From positions 2,358,501 through 2,422,500 of the forward strand of contig NC_135045.1 of NCBI RefSeq assembly GCF_051020975.1: 64,000 nucleotides of DNA, read 5' to 3'. The first letter of the stretch is position 1. Every line of letters starts with the position of its first letter. The DNA comes from Osmia lignaria lignaria (taxonomy: Eukaryota > Arthropoda > Insecta > Hymenoptera > Megachilidae). Below, one piece after another: positions 13,490 through 25,529 of this stretch. The translations under genes were made by a program, and so were the position numbers. The notes beneath the pieces were generated by a model. That model had not been told where the DNA came from and made no database searches. It was given only the letters and a program-made list of their open reading frames with translations.

Positions 13490-13720
13490 GGGACGTAAGG
13501 GATGCAATATATGCAAGGAGTGCATGGAATGCAAGGAATGCAACTAATGCAACGAATGCAAGAGATACTAGGAATACAAGGGGTACAAGAGATGGAAGGG
13601 GTGCGTGGGATGTAAGGATAGCAAGAGATACAAGGTACCAACGTGATACACGGAATACAAGGGACATAAGGAATGCAATGGATTCAAGGGATGCTCGGGA
13701 TACAAGTGTGGGAATCGTGA
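13490..13720. repeat. Purine-rich minisatellite, complement of the left one
   Basis: Short degenerate words of about 9-10 nt such as GGAATGCAA, GGGATGCAA and GGAATACAAG repeat many times. They are the reverse complement in style of the CATTCC/CATCCC words at 12463-12750, so the two tracts sit in inverted orientation around the 93-bp array. Confidence 0.7.
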
Positions 13721-13724
13721 GGCC

Positions 13725-13925
13725 CAAAGGTGAAGTAAAATAATAAATACCTGAGAAAGGTGGGCATTGGCTTATAAAGTGGTATGGAATAATAAATCAT
13801 TGGAAGGGATGGTCCTCGCAAGGTCCTTAAAGGGGAATAAAATAATAAATAACAGAGGAGGGTGGGCTTTTGCCCATAAAAGGGGAAAAACTAATAAATA
13901 ATTGGGATAGATTGTCACCTTGTGG
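13725..13925. repeat. Degenerate repeats with AATAATAAAT core
   Basis: Three or more diverged copies of a roughly 60-70 bp unit contain a CTTATAAAG- or CCATAAAAGGGG-like block followed by AATAATAAAT (near 13740, 13788, 13845 and 13890). The reverse complement of the left arm (12350-12430, with the ATTATTATTATTATTTTATTC run) matches this unit, including GGTCCTCGCAAGGTCC-like sequence near 13810. The segment therefore belongs to the right arm of the foldback element. Confidence 0.6.
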
Positions 13926-14200
13926 TCTATAGAAAGGAGTCAAACAAATAACCGTAAAGGATAAGGTGATGTGTAAATAATAAATGAAAGAGATAGTAAG
14001 CCGAGGCCCACAAGAGGGTTAAAATTATAAACTTCATCTCCCTTATAGGGGAGAAATTAGGTAAATTTGGAAAATAAATCAAAGGTATATGTATGTTCGA
14101 AAGGTAGATCCGCTTTCTTCGGCGGTCACGATAAGAGTGACTAGGTTTCACCTTGCTCTAGGTTGAACGGTGGACAGCAATGCCCGATCAGTTGTGACGT

Positions 14201-16981
14201 TCCGCTTCACCGCCGCTGCAGCCGGTTATCTTTACTCGAATTAAAATTTATTTAATTATAATTTTTAATTTTGTAGTTGTCTAGTAACTAAATTATTGTT
14301 GTAACTATTGAGATTTATTATTTTTACGCGTAAATATCTTGTATAATTTTATTTAATTATGATTATTACAATGTATTTAATTTATTGGTTTTATAACTTT
14401 TATCTGTAATGTTCTGCAAATTTGTATTAATCATTTGTCTTTAATAAAATATTGAAAAGTAATTACTGTGTTTTAATTTAAGTTTGATTTGGGTAAATTA
14501 AATAATAAACCAATTGCCTTTCTAAAATAATTTATTTACCAAGGCACACGAAGCGAATACAAGTATCTGTGATAACTGTTCGAACTGAAGACGTTCTAAT
14601 ATCGGATCTCGTGTCGAAGACTGTTGAACTTCGAACTCTCTTCCAAATGTTTCATTATCCTTGAAATTTTCACTACTTCCGGGACCGCGAACGTTCCAGT
14701 CTCTCGAGGTTTCCGTGAAACTCGATGCTTTCAGAGGACTCGGTAGCAGCAAGATTTCCTGTTTAACTTCCCTTCGTCATTGTGAACGTCTTAATATTTT
14801 AGTTTCGCGGCTTCCGAAGATTCGGAACTTCCCGTCGAGTTTCACGAGCGTCGATTAACCTCGAGATTTCGCAAACGATAAATTGAAAACACTTAGAAAC
14901 GGAAACGGTGGTCGATGCTCGATCGCGCTTACCTTCTAATTATACATCGACACGAATTTACTCGTCGATAGTATCGCAATATCGTCTAAGAAACTACCGG
15001 GATGACCCAGTTAGATCGAAACGGTCAGCCAGGAGTCACAATTGTAACGGAATCACAGGGGTCGATCTCTCGACGATCGAGGCCTGAGAACGAGTAGGTA
15101 TATCGCAGGGAGGACGATGGATTTCCGGCGACCCTTTATCGAATTCGACGAGCAAGGATATCCTAAGTCGACTCCCCCGGAAGGTTCTGATTTCTCCAGG
15201 GGCGGAAGCCAGATTGACCGAGAAACGTACAAAAATTGAGGGACTATGATACTCCCTTTGACTCCGAGCATCGATTTCCTTACTCCTATCTATAATCACA
15301 TTGACGCAACGCGTTTCTTAGAAATCCGTGATTTGCCTTTTCTCAGAGGAACGCAAGAAATTTGACGCAACTATTTTGAAATATAATACCTCTTGAAAGT
15401 GAATACCTGAGATGACAGAGTTTCAGGTATGCGCTCAAAATTTCCTGCGTTCTTTACTATCTCTCGAAGAAAAACAAGAAGTTTCATTTTAACAAAATTC
15501 AATTTTTTACCAAAAGAAATAAAAATAATACTTACACTTAGTTCGATTCCTGCTGCCCTTCCAACCACTGCTTTACCCGCTGGGATATTTATTACCGTGC
15601 GGCGTTATCGAATGGCCCGTCGTGGTGAAAATCGCGAGAATTTCACTTAACGGTGCCCCAGCTGATTGCACGAGGAACGAGATGACGGCACGGGTCTGCC
15701 GGTGCCGCGGCGATAGACGTGCACACGTGTGTGCAGAAACGGGTTAAAACGGAACGGAATGGTAGGCGGAATGGAGCGGAATGAAAGGAAGAGGCAAGTT
15801 AAGTCGTAGAAGAAGGAGAGAAGGAAAGGGTGCGCTGGGAAGGGATTCGAGAAGGGCCTTTGACTGGCGCACGAAGGGGGGACCAAAGTAACCCCTCAGG
15901 TTGCTCGGTCTGCAAGGGTGCGCGATATTGATTCTCGCCTACCACTTCCACCGACGACGTTGTACATACTACCTGTACGCGACTGCTTCAAGCTGCTGGT
16001 TGTCTCCCTCGCAGACGGTGGCTCGTTGCACGTCTCAACGAGCCACCACACGATCCAGCCTTTCCTGGCCGTCCATGCTATCATCTCTTCTTCTCTCCTA
16101 TCATCTCGTCCCTGATAATCGATAACGATCGCTGGCTCGAGTGGCTGTTCCATGGGATAAGATCTTCGACACCTTTCGATAGATAGCGAACGACCGATTT
16201 GCGATACTCAATTGGACGATGAACGAAAAAGATGAATCGAGATTCGATAGCCCCTCGATAATTCCCTGTACCTATTCACGCACGTGCGTGAACTTTGTAC
16301 GCAGTGAATTATCAAACGAACGAAATTGACCTGACCGATTTAGTTCCCTCGTAATTTATGCTTGTCGTCGATGATTTCATCTCCGCGATGGCGTCTATCA
16401 GGTGCACTTGCAAAGTTACGTGTAATAGAGCCACGCTGCGAGGTTACTCTATCAATCTCGACCGTTTAGCAACGTCGAAGCACGCCGGTTCGTAGCCCTC
16501 TCTGCGAGTTGCTGCTTCACGCGATGATCTTATCTTTCACGGAGCAACGAGATTAATAACGCGAGATCGAGCTGCCTCGGAGTTTGAGTCGGTCGATGGA
16601 GAAAATAAGAGCGATCCGAGGGATGAGAGAAAGAACGACGGAGAGAAAGGGAAGGATGCTGGCTGGTAACGGACAAATACAAGACAATGAAGATTAATGT
16701 TTCAGCTTGGTTCCCTGACCGTGCTGTTAGCCGACAGCACCGTGCGAACGGACTTTTCGATAATCTGTAGGGACGTTCTCTTCTCTTCTCCTCCTGCGGT
16801 TCCCTCGTTCCTACGTTCAATTGCCTTTTCAATCGTCGAAGCACATATGAAATTATTAAACTACTTTGTTCCGTTACGATTGAAGACGATTATCAAGGCT
16901 GACCCGACTCGAATTTTATTGTAATATTAAAATTGATACTAAAAATTGAATAATAAAGAAGTTTTCTTTTTTGATTTACAG
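14201..16981. other. Region upstream of BCOR coding exon, no gene recognised
   Basis: No convincing coding exon. The stretch 15640-16130 is relatively GC- and CpG-rich and may contain promoter or leader sequence of the plus-strand BCOR gene, but no leader-exon donor could be assigned. The end of the region is an intron: a T-rich tract and TTTTGATTTACAG form the acceptor at 16981, immediately before the first BCOR coding exon. At least one upstream 5' UTR exon must therefore exist, in this window or beyond its left edge. Confidence 0.5.
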
Positions 16982-16999
16982 ACCAGCAGTCGGCGTGAC

Positions 17000-19900
17000 A
17001 TGGATGTGAGCTTCACGAACGTATTAGAGGGGGCTCGCCAGTACTTCCAGGGACTGCCGGTACCGAGTACAGGTGGTGCGACCGCGTCAGCGGATCACAA
17101 CCTCGCAACATCAACGAGTTCCGCCTCGTCCACGTCCACGTCCCACGAGCATGGCACCGCCTCCGTCACCGTGGCCCCTCCGTCACCGGCACCACCCGCA
17201 CCGTCAGCACCACCGCCACTATCGTTACCGTCGCAATCGAATCCGGCTACAAGCAGTGCTAACAGCAACACCAACAGCGCCAGCAATAATAACAACACCG
17301 ATCAACAGACCACTCGATATCTCAGCGATGTCAGACCATCGTCGGTGGACAATGCTGCGACCAGTTCCAGTGGTTTCTGGAGTCCATCGGTCGAACCTTA
17401 TCCTCCGCAACCGACCAGGGTCGAAGTGCCGGATACGAGGCCAGGCGATGAAAGCCCCTCCATGGAGGCAAGCTCCTCCTCCAACATCATCACTTTAACG
17501 GAGATGCAACCATCGAATAGCCGATCCTCCTCGGCGTCTACTTTTTCCCAGAAACAAGCCTCGTCGTCAACCTCGTTGAACGATCTTCATCATCGTTCGC
17601 AGCCGACGACGACTGCCACCGCGCCAAGTTCGCCGCGTTTGCACCAAATGCAACCACCTCCGCAACCGCACTCGCCGGCACCGGTGTACCAGCAACTGAA
17701 CCCTGTCGGTAGAACGTCCTTCTCCACGGCGGAGATACTCGCCTCGACTCACCAGTCGACCTATCAAACCGCCAATGATCGACAGTCTCAATCGAGCGCA
17801 CCGGTCGTTGCACAGAGAACTCAGTACTATCCCCGTTATCATCACCCGGACATCACGAAGAGCGCCCCGGTTCCGTTCAGTCAGAACTCGATCTACCAAT
17901 CGTCCAACGTAGCGGCGCCGTCCTCGGGAAACGTTCTGCCACCAACCAGGACAACACCGGCGGAACAGAGCAACATTGGCTCCGTTCCTAGCCAAGGCCG
18001 AGTTCAAGAGCAAAGGGTGCCCACTTGCTACGGTAACAACGCGATCCCGCCGATGAACACGGCTTCTAATTATGGCCCGTCCGCGTCTCAGAATTACCGA
18101 GCCTCCCCGCATCAACAGCAACAGAATCGATCAAGCTCGTCGACAAATTCGCATTTGGACAGATCGCACTCTTCGCGCCTCTCTTCGTCTCCGTCCTGTT
18201 CCTCGGCGAATCCGTGCAGCCCTCGTCACGCCGGTAACGCGAGTCACATTCCTTCGTCGTCTTCGTCTTCGTCGTCGTCGTCGTCTTTTCAAAATCTTCC
18301 GGCACACATTCCTTCGTCGCATATGCCGTCTGCCGGAACCGTGCACCCTCAGCATCATCCTCAACAACAGCAACAACAGCAGTCATCTCAGATGCAGCAT
18401 CAACTTTCTAGTCGAATAAACGCGTCACCGCATTCGATCGGCAACCAGTCCTACGGCGGTCGAATGATGGTTCACGGGGTCTCGGCGTCGTCGTCGTCCT
18501 CCTCCTCATCCTCCTCATCTTCCATCCCAGCCTCCTCCTCGTCGAATCAGATGCCACCACCACCACCGGCGCTAAGCGGTTATCATCCTGTCGCTTCACC
18601 CCATGACGTTCCTCATCACGCCACTCCATCGCCGCACAGACAATCCCCTCACGTATCCACCCTACACAATCCTCACGCTTCGCCCCATCACACTCCCTCT
18701 CCTCACAGTAGCTTCCAGCCACACTCACCGACTTATCCGCCACCACCTCCGCCGCCGCCGCCGCCGCCACCATCCGTCGCTACCTCCACCCCTCATTCGT
18801 ACAACCTTCCGATTACGACGCAGCATTACCAGCCGAGTACCGGATACGCCGCTAACCCGTACGGCATGCCGCCCCAGTCTTCGTATCATTCCTTCCAAAA
18901 GAATTCTCAACCGGTGCACACGCAGCCAGCCGCCAGTTACTATCCTCAGTCCGGTCGATCTCAGAGCCAGCCGTACGTACAGCAAATGCCGATGCCTGCA
19001 CCGCCGCAATCGATCTGCTCCGGAAGCGGAAACAGCAACGCTGGCACTGGTTATCAGCAAAGCAAACCGGTCACCTACAATGGCGTTGATTCGAAGAGAA
19101 ACTCAATGGAGCTACCCTATGGATCCTATCGATCTCCGCAGACGTCCGTTCCGAGAGGCGGTAGTAACACGCACAACCTTCCACCCATCGCAGCCCTCTC
19201 TTCCTATCATTCGAACAGGAGAGAAACCGCGAGCAAAGCGCAAGCGATGCAACGGCAACGTGCCTACTCAGCAGCGAGCACAACGAACAAAGTTTCGGTC
19301 GTAACGCCGCCCATTTCCTCCTCGATGGCCGCGCCTCAAAGGGTACCAGAGTATCCCGTAACTCTGGCCGGTATGAATCACGCGATGCCGGTGAACGGAA
19401 GGACGACAACGGTGACGAATTCCTCTTACAGCAGATACGCGAACCAACACGGTTACTCTACCTACGCCACCACCATGGCTCCCAGTCACCACGCCAATAA
19501 TTCCTCCAGCAACACCACCGTCACCTCGATCGGCGTCAACGTCGCGACCAGATCTTCCGCTCCGGCTACCACGATGCACGCCTATGCCACCGACGCCAGT
19601 AGTCGCACGCCATCCTCTTATCACCTGCAGCCTGCACCTATAAGAGCCAACGAAGATTACGGATACAAGGAGTACCCTTATCAAAATTCCTCTACACCTA
19701 CCGTTCAGTCCACCCTCGCCTCATCCATCGTCACTCCTCCGCCGCAAACGAACGGTGTTAGAAAGCGAGAATCCCCGTTGGATCTGTCCGTGAAGACGGT
19801 GAAGACGTCGGCGGACTCGACCGCTCAGGACGACGTAGAAACGATCGCGACGGACAAACACGTTACCAGTTCCACCGTCGTATCCTCGAGAAACAACAGC

Positions 19901-22900
19901 GCGAGGACGATGCTACCACCCCCTGCGCAGCCTCCTCCGCAAACAGCCACCTATCCCGTTTACGACAATCGACCATCGAGCAACAACACCGCAAGAAGCT
20001 TACCTCCGACTAGCAGCAACGTTCGAACGACCACGCCTCAAACGGTCTGCGCGCCCAAGGTTGACTTTCTACCGAATTTCAATTCAGCGCCGCTGCGCAA
20101 TCATCACGGCCAACCGCACGAGAATACTCTTCAACGGAGAAGTTCGACGCAACAGCTCTACGCTCCGCCCCCGCAGTCTCAACATCCTAATAATACCGCT
20201 CCACTGCCCCACATGTCCACCTTTAAAAAGACTTTACTGCCTACCACGCAGGTGTACGACGGAGTAACAGCGCCAGCGCCTCCTCCACCGGCTCCGCCAT
20301 CCTCTTACCTGTCGGCAAACGATACGAGATCATCCAGGTATCCTGCATCCATGTTGGATCCCGCCAGAATAGGTCCGGCCGCGTTGCCGCTTCAAGACTA
20401 CCCGCCGTCCGATCCGTCGAAATATTACCTGGACAGTAGAAATAAATTCGGTCAGCCTGCGCCTGTTCAGAGGGATCGAACCGGCTGCAAGAGGCCCGGC
20501 GAGACGATCTACGGTACCGGAGGGCCGAACAAGCAACCCAGGCTCGACATGTGGATCCAACAGAAATTGTCAACAGCGAAGGCTTTGTACGAGCAACAGA
20601 AACGACAGGAGATGAATTTACCTGTACCTCTGCCGAACGGCACCCTGGTCGCGCCTAACACCTACGAGCAGAGATCTGACAGCGGTTACTCGTCGTCCGA
20701 GTCGTCGAGGTATCAGCAAGCGTACTGTGATAAGAGGAGCTACGCGGAATCGAAGGTTCCTCATAGTTCGCCGGCGTACAATCATCCGGTTATCGCGAAA
20801 CCCGCGAACGTTCACTCTCTCCCCCAATCGCCGAGCACCGGTCATTCCGCTTATCCGAATTATCGTCCGAGTCAGAAGGCAGCAGTTCCGCCGCCCCTCG
20901 GCGCCGCTTCTGGCGGACAACCAGCGGAACCACCGAGCAACACCGGGGCTGATAAACGAGTACTCAGTTTGCTGAGGAACAGCCTGGAAAATAAACAACA
21001 GAGGGAGGAACAGCTGAACAGCCAACAGCCTATCCTGGCTAACCATGGTCAACAGAGTTTCCAGAACAAGGTAAGAGGCGTCGTATCGAACGAAGAAATT
21101 CTCATCAAGTTTAGATCAGATATTCATAGAATCATAGAAACCATACGAAACGGTACTTCTCCTTTCGAGAGATTAATGTAAACGTCATTCCGGATGTCGC
21201 GTTAACTCTCGGAAGTAAGAAGAGCTGTCTGTTAACGGGCGGATGCTACTCTATTCCCAAAGGTTGTTGCACCGGTCGAGCCGAAAACGAACATCGGAAG
21301 ACACAACCTGTCACCGTTCACAGCGGCGAGTTTGCTGGAACGAAACAGCAACACGCCGCCCCATTACAAGTTCCATGTGCCGAGAGCCATAGACTCGATC
21401 ACTCAGGAGGCCCCCCGTAGCTTGTACGGCTCCAGAGTAAATTCATCCGCCACGCTACCTGGCAAGGAAGCACTCCTGGGACCCCGAGGAGCGGAGAATC
21501 AGATCCACCGTGACAAAGACGACGGCCTCGCCGCCATATTAGCCGCCAAGATCAGAACTAAGGCGGAACTTAAACAGGTGAATGAAACGACGATATCTTC
21601 TTACCCTGTGCTCGCTTAACGTCCGGATACACAGATTGTTGATGTACATCCTTTTCTCTTATTTTCTCTCCAAGGTGGGAACTGGCCACTTCACGAGCAA
21701 GCCAACGACCGTACCCTCTCAAGATTCCTCTTCAACGCCGAAGGGTATTTTTCCTATTTTTATTTAATATTATTTTTAGTTTTGAAAAATTTTATTCACC
21801 CTATGTGTTTCTCTTTTTTTTCTTCTTTTTAATCCTAGAACCGGATAGCGCTGCGTCGACGTCTACACCGCAATCTGGCTCATCGGCGGGTAGCCCGCCA
21901 AAGTTGACCCGCGAAAAAGTCGCCTGTCTACCACCGAGAAGACGGCTGTTCTCCAGAACGGAAGAGGAGAACATGCCGGTGGCCGCGACGGTTCCTGTTC
22001 CAGTTCCTGCGCCCGCGATCGCTTCAAGCGTGCCAGCGCGAGCCAGCGGGTTCAGAAGTTCCTCGGAGACTTCGGTCTTCGACTTCAGGGAAAGCGATTC
22101 CGAGGGTGAGATGCCGGTCTTGGAACGACAGACACTCGAGGAGATGAGGAGGGACAGGAAACAGCTGACCAAAGTGCAACCACCGGTTCCTCTCAACGAT
22201 GCTATGTGTATGAGCATGACCTCGTCGACGGATCTCGTGAAAATAGAGTTAAAGGTATGATCGATCCATCGAGAGCCTAGTACATTTTTTCTAATACAAT
22301 TTATAATTACACTTTTCCATTGTTGCGTTCAGGAGAACGACAAGATCACCGAGGTGGACACGTTCTGGTCCAGCACGTGCGACAAGTTCATGGAACAACT
22401 GCGAACCGGGGACGCGATGAAGAAACGGATTCGCAAGAAGAAAGTAAGCTGCACGATCACGTCGAAACTCGAGGACACTGGCAACGAGAGCAGCAAAGAG
22501 TCCGATCCCAACACGTCTCAGATCAAACCTGAGGACATTAAGAAGGAGATAGAGGATGTTGGATCCCCGGTGGAGGTCAAAGACGAATCCCCAAAAATAC
22601 CTATCAAGGAAGAGGAGACTCCGATGATGAAGGAAGTGAAACTGGAAGTGAAGGTCGAGCCAGAGGTCTGTAAAGAGGATACCAAGAACTCCAGTGACGA
22701 GGAGGTGCCGCTTATTCGACGGACCAAGAGGAAAGGTAAGAAAGACGAGAGCGATTGCGAAGAGGAATTAATATCCAGGAAGAGGAGAGTTCGTCGAGGG
22801 AGCAGAATCAAGTTGCAGTCGTCCAGTGGTAGTGAATCTTCCAGCGAAGAGAGCGATGCCAGTACCGAATTCGGACCTGGTTCCACCGTGGCTGACAGGT

Positions 22901-25529
22901 TGAGAGCTAGAAAACGCAGCACCACGAACAACGTAGACTCCGAGGGAATGAAACTGAGATCTAGGGATACAACGCCACAGAAAGCAAAAGGGGAAAAAGA
23001 ATCGAAAGGCTCTACCTCGAAGACAACCGCGACCACCCAGAAGGGTAAACCGAAGCCTCTGTTCGGGGATGGTAGTGATTTTAGGCCTGGCTGGGAGGAG
23101 GAAGTATACGTGTACAAGAAATCATTAAGGATGCCACCTAGATTGATAACTGTATCGAAACCGTCGAGGTTTCACAGGTTATCCACCTCGTTACCTGACC
23201 TGGACCCAGGATCTCCCGCGTTGTCCGTGTCGATGGACAGTTCTGACGTGTGTTTGGGTAGGAAAAAGGTCGTGGACAGTGATGTGGAGTCAAACTACAG
23301 CTTCAGCACCGCGACGTTTGGACTAGGTAGCAAGATCGACGACGAAGAAGCAACCTCCTCTACCACGATCTCTTGTCCTCCGAAGGCTATGAAACACTCG
23401 AAGACAGAGGGTAGTTCTATCGTTGACGTTCTAGCTCAGAAAGTCGGTACCAGTAAGAAGGAGCAGAAGAGGAAACAGAAGGAGAAGTTGGATAAGAACG
23501 GTGGCAAGCTGCTTCAGAAAGGTAGCAACGAGCCGGAACTACTTCCGACCCCGAGTCTGACGCCTTTGCTGGAAACATCGAAAGGCAAGTCCCCTGTGAA
23601 AGACAAGTTACTGAAGCCCATCAAAGTGACCGACTCGTTCTTGCTCGGCTACTTCCGCAAGGAAACTGTTAATAACTTCCGAGACACGTTCAAGAACAAT
23701 CACGCTTTACCGAACGAGTTCTCCACGCTGGTGCTGAAGAGCAGGACGAGGACCGAGACGCGGGTGCTGAAGAAACAGGCAACGATCAGGGAAGTATTCG
23801 GCGAGGACAGACCAGCCTCGGCGCCTCCGATGCAGAACCACGATGACACTTCTCAGGACGATGATTCGCAGAACGAGACACCGGAGAACACGTTGGGCAA
23901 AGTGAAGACGTTGAAACAGAAAGTGGTCTCCCGTTTGAAGAACGTCGGCATCTTGAGGAGTCACAAAGCGATCATGAACTCAAAACGTCATCTGTTGATC
24001 GCGAAGAGACGAAAGGATCTGTTAAAATCGTTGGCCGAGAAGAAGCTGCAAAGCCTGAAGACGGAAGTTGACGAAGAGGCGACTCACGAGGAAACGAACG
24101 ACGCGCAAGAAGTAGAGAACAACGAGCTAGACGACGAGACCAACGAGTCGGAAGTTCCTAACAAGAAGAAGCTCAAACTACGGACCAGCCGGCGAAAGTT
24201 CCGCTCCGGATTCGACTATATCCGTAAAAAGAAGAAGCCGTTGAAGAAGGACGAAACGTTACCTAAAGAGAGAAAGAGGGTATGTTTTAATTAACAGTTA
24301 ATGAGAATCATTGCTATGGATCGATGGATTTATGGAAAAACCTGTGTCTTACAGCAAGTACTGGCGAGGCCGAGTCCAGAATGCGTTGCAGACATTCAAT
24401 CGGAAATTAGGACCTGGGTAATCAAGAAGGGTGTCGGTGAAACGATGCTGCATCGAGCCGCGAGACTCGGTTACACGGTAAGAAATTTCTTCCTGTTAAT
24501 TCAATCACCATCATTCAATAAATGAATAATACTCAATATAAATTGAAAATTTATATTCTCTTTGTAGGATGTCACGGCGTACTGCTTGGAGAAGCTGAAT
24601 AACGCACCGAGTCCCAAGGATAACGCAGGTTACACGCCTCTCCACGAAGCGTGTTCGAAGGGTCATCTCGAGATCGCGAAGCTGTTGCTCGCGTACGGAG
24701 CAAACGCCAGCGAAAGTGCCAACGGAGGAATAAGGTAACTTCTATCAAAATCTATATCGTTTAAACAATATTAATATTGCAGTTGCAAGTTATTCAAATC
24801 TGTTTGTTATTATCTAGGCCACTTCACGAGGCGGCAGAAAATGGTGCTACGGAGCTTGTACGCCTGTTACTTTCCTACGGAGCTGACCCTCTGTTGGCTA
24901 CTTATTCTGGACAAACCCCGCTGATGCTGGCCGCGGAGACGGACGCGTACTCGATTCTGGAGCAACATTTGGACGACATTCAGGGTCATGCGAGCACGCC
25001 TTGGTCGTTCGGTGGTCCATCTACAATTTTCGGTCAGTTACAATTTTCATAAAGGATCCTCAATGATTATTCATTTCAAATCTAAGCGACGATTGATTTT
25101 ATTTCAGACCCGGAAGAGACCGGTTACAACCCTCTGGACGATCCGCCGATGAACAATCCAGAGCCAGAGTTGGACGAAATCGAGATGGAAGTGAGCGACG
25201 TGAACCTGCCAGTTTTGTTCTCCCTTACCAACGATTCCGACAAATGGGTGCTCATGCAGGACTTGATGGCAGCTCTAAGGATAAAAAGTCGGGACGCTTT
25301 GCTGCGCCAAGTGAATCCTAAAGCGTCGTCCGGACCACCGGCTGTCGCCCATCGCGAGGTAATGAAAGAACTGAAGCTCCAAGATTTCTTGGAACAATCT
25401 CGTTGCTGCCACTTGCTCAGCGGTGGCGAGAGGATCAACGTGCGCGGCTCGAAGGTGACTCTGATCAAGTACAACGATAAAGTGAGGTCCCTGTTGAACG
25501 CGGAGAAGGTGGTGATCAGTCTCAGGTGA
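17000..25529 (+). CDS. BCOR: BCL-6 corepressor (BCOR) family protein
   Basis: Nuclear corepressor of the BCOR family, scaffold of the non-canonical Polycomb complex PRC1.1. Nine coding exons in consistent phase: 17000-21070, 21263-21577, 21675-21744, 21839-22254, 22333-24279, 24355-24477, 24568-24734, 24818-25032 and 25108-25529. They total 7746 nt, or 2581 residues plus TGA. The ATG at 17000 is 18 nt after the acceptor; no stop precedes it within the exon, so an upstream coding start cannot be excluded. Residues 1-1357 (exon 1) are disordered, rich in Ser, Pro, Gln and His with homopolymer runs. SPLDLSVK at residues 925-932 is a PxDLS CtBP-binding motif. Residues 1625-2273 are charged, with basic nuclear-localisation-like clusters. 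Ankyrin repeats span about 2297-2420 (GETMLHRA, GYTPLHEACSKGHLEIAKLL, RPLHEAAENGATELVRLLLS). The linker WSFGGPSTIFDPEETGY aligns with the vertebrate BCOR linker. A PUFD-like domain, which binds PCGF1 in vertebrates, occupies about 2470-2581 (DKWVLMQDLMAALRIKSRDA), with a diverged end. Family assignment is strong. Confidence 0.93.
18250..18292 (+). repeat. TCG/TCT codon run encoding poly-Ser
   Basis: A run of TCG and TCT codons inside BCOR exon 1 encodes about 11 serines. A second Ser run of similar type lies at about 18485-18545, a CAG/CAA (Gln) run at 18361-18385, and a CCG/CCA (Pro) run at about 18736-18772. All are in frame and codon-mixed in part, which suggests protein-level low complexity as well as slippage. 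Confidence 0.8.
19772..19795 (+). other. CtBP-binding motif (PLDLS) in BCOR
   Basis: The codons encode SPLDLSVK. PxDLS is the established docking motif for CtBP corepressors, and BCORL1 of mammals is reported to bind CtBP through such a motif. The surrounding sequence is otherwise disordered, so an exact match flanked by charged residues (KRE upstream, K-T-V-K downstream) is unlikely to be accidental. Confidence 0.75.

Larger units (their letters stand above)
12150..14200. mobile_element. Foldback-type element with inverted arms
   Basis: The left part (about 12160-12430) and the right part (about 13740-14165) are inverted repeats. The reverse complement of 12227-12250 reads GTATGTTTGACAGATAGATC plus CGC, and 14091-14113 reads GTATGTTCGAAAGGTAGATC plus CGC. 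Further out, TGACTAAGTTTTCACCT (reverse complement of the left arm) pairs with TGACTAGGTTTCACCT on the right. Further in, GGCC-TATAAGAGG-TAAAATTATAAA matches the block starting near 14007. By eye identity is about 75-80 percent. Between the arms lie pyrimidine- and purine-rich minisatellites and a 93-bp satellite array. No transposase frame is present, so if mobile it is non-autonomous. Outer ends and target-site duplications were not resolved. A satellite palindrome formed by inversion is the alternative. Confidence 0.6.

Noticed and set aside
17567..18121. 184-codon minus-strand open frame
   Set aside because: Antisense shadow of BCOR exon 1, created by its biased composition; no domain.
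18603..19304. 233-codon plus-strand open frame within BCOR exon 1
   Set aside because: It overlaps the true BCOR frame over its whole length and is rich in Arg, His and Pro, as expected from reading Ser/Pro/Gln codons out of frame.
21071..21181. Extension of BCOR exon 1 by 37 residues to a stop at 21181
   Set aside because: A consensus donor follows AAG at 21070 and the frame continues perfectly in the exon at 21263, so this is intron read-through.
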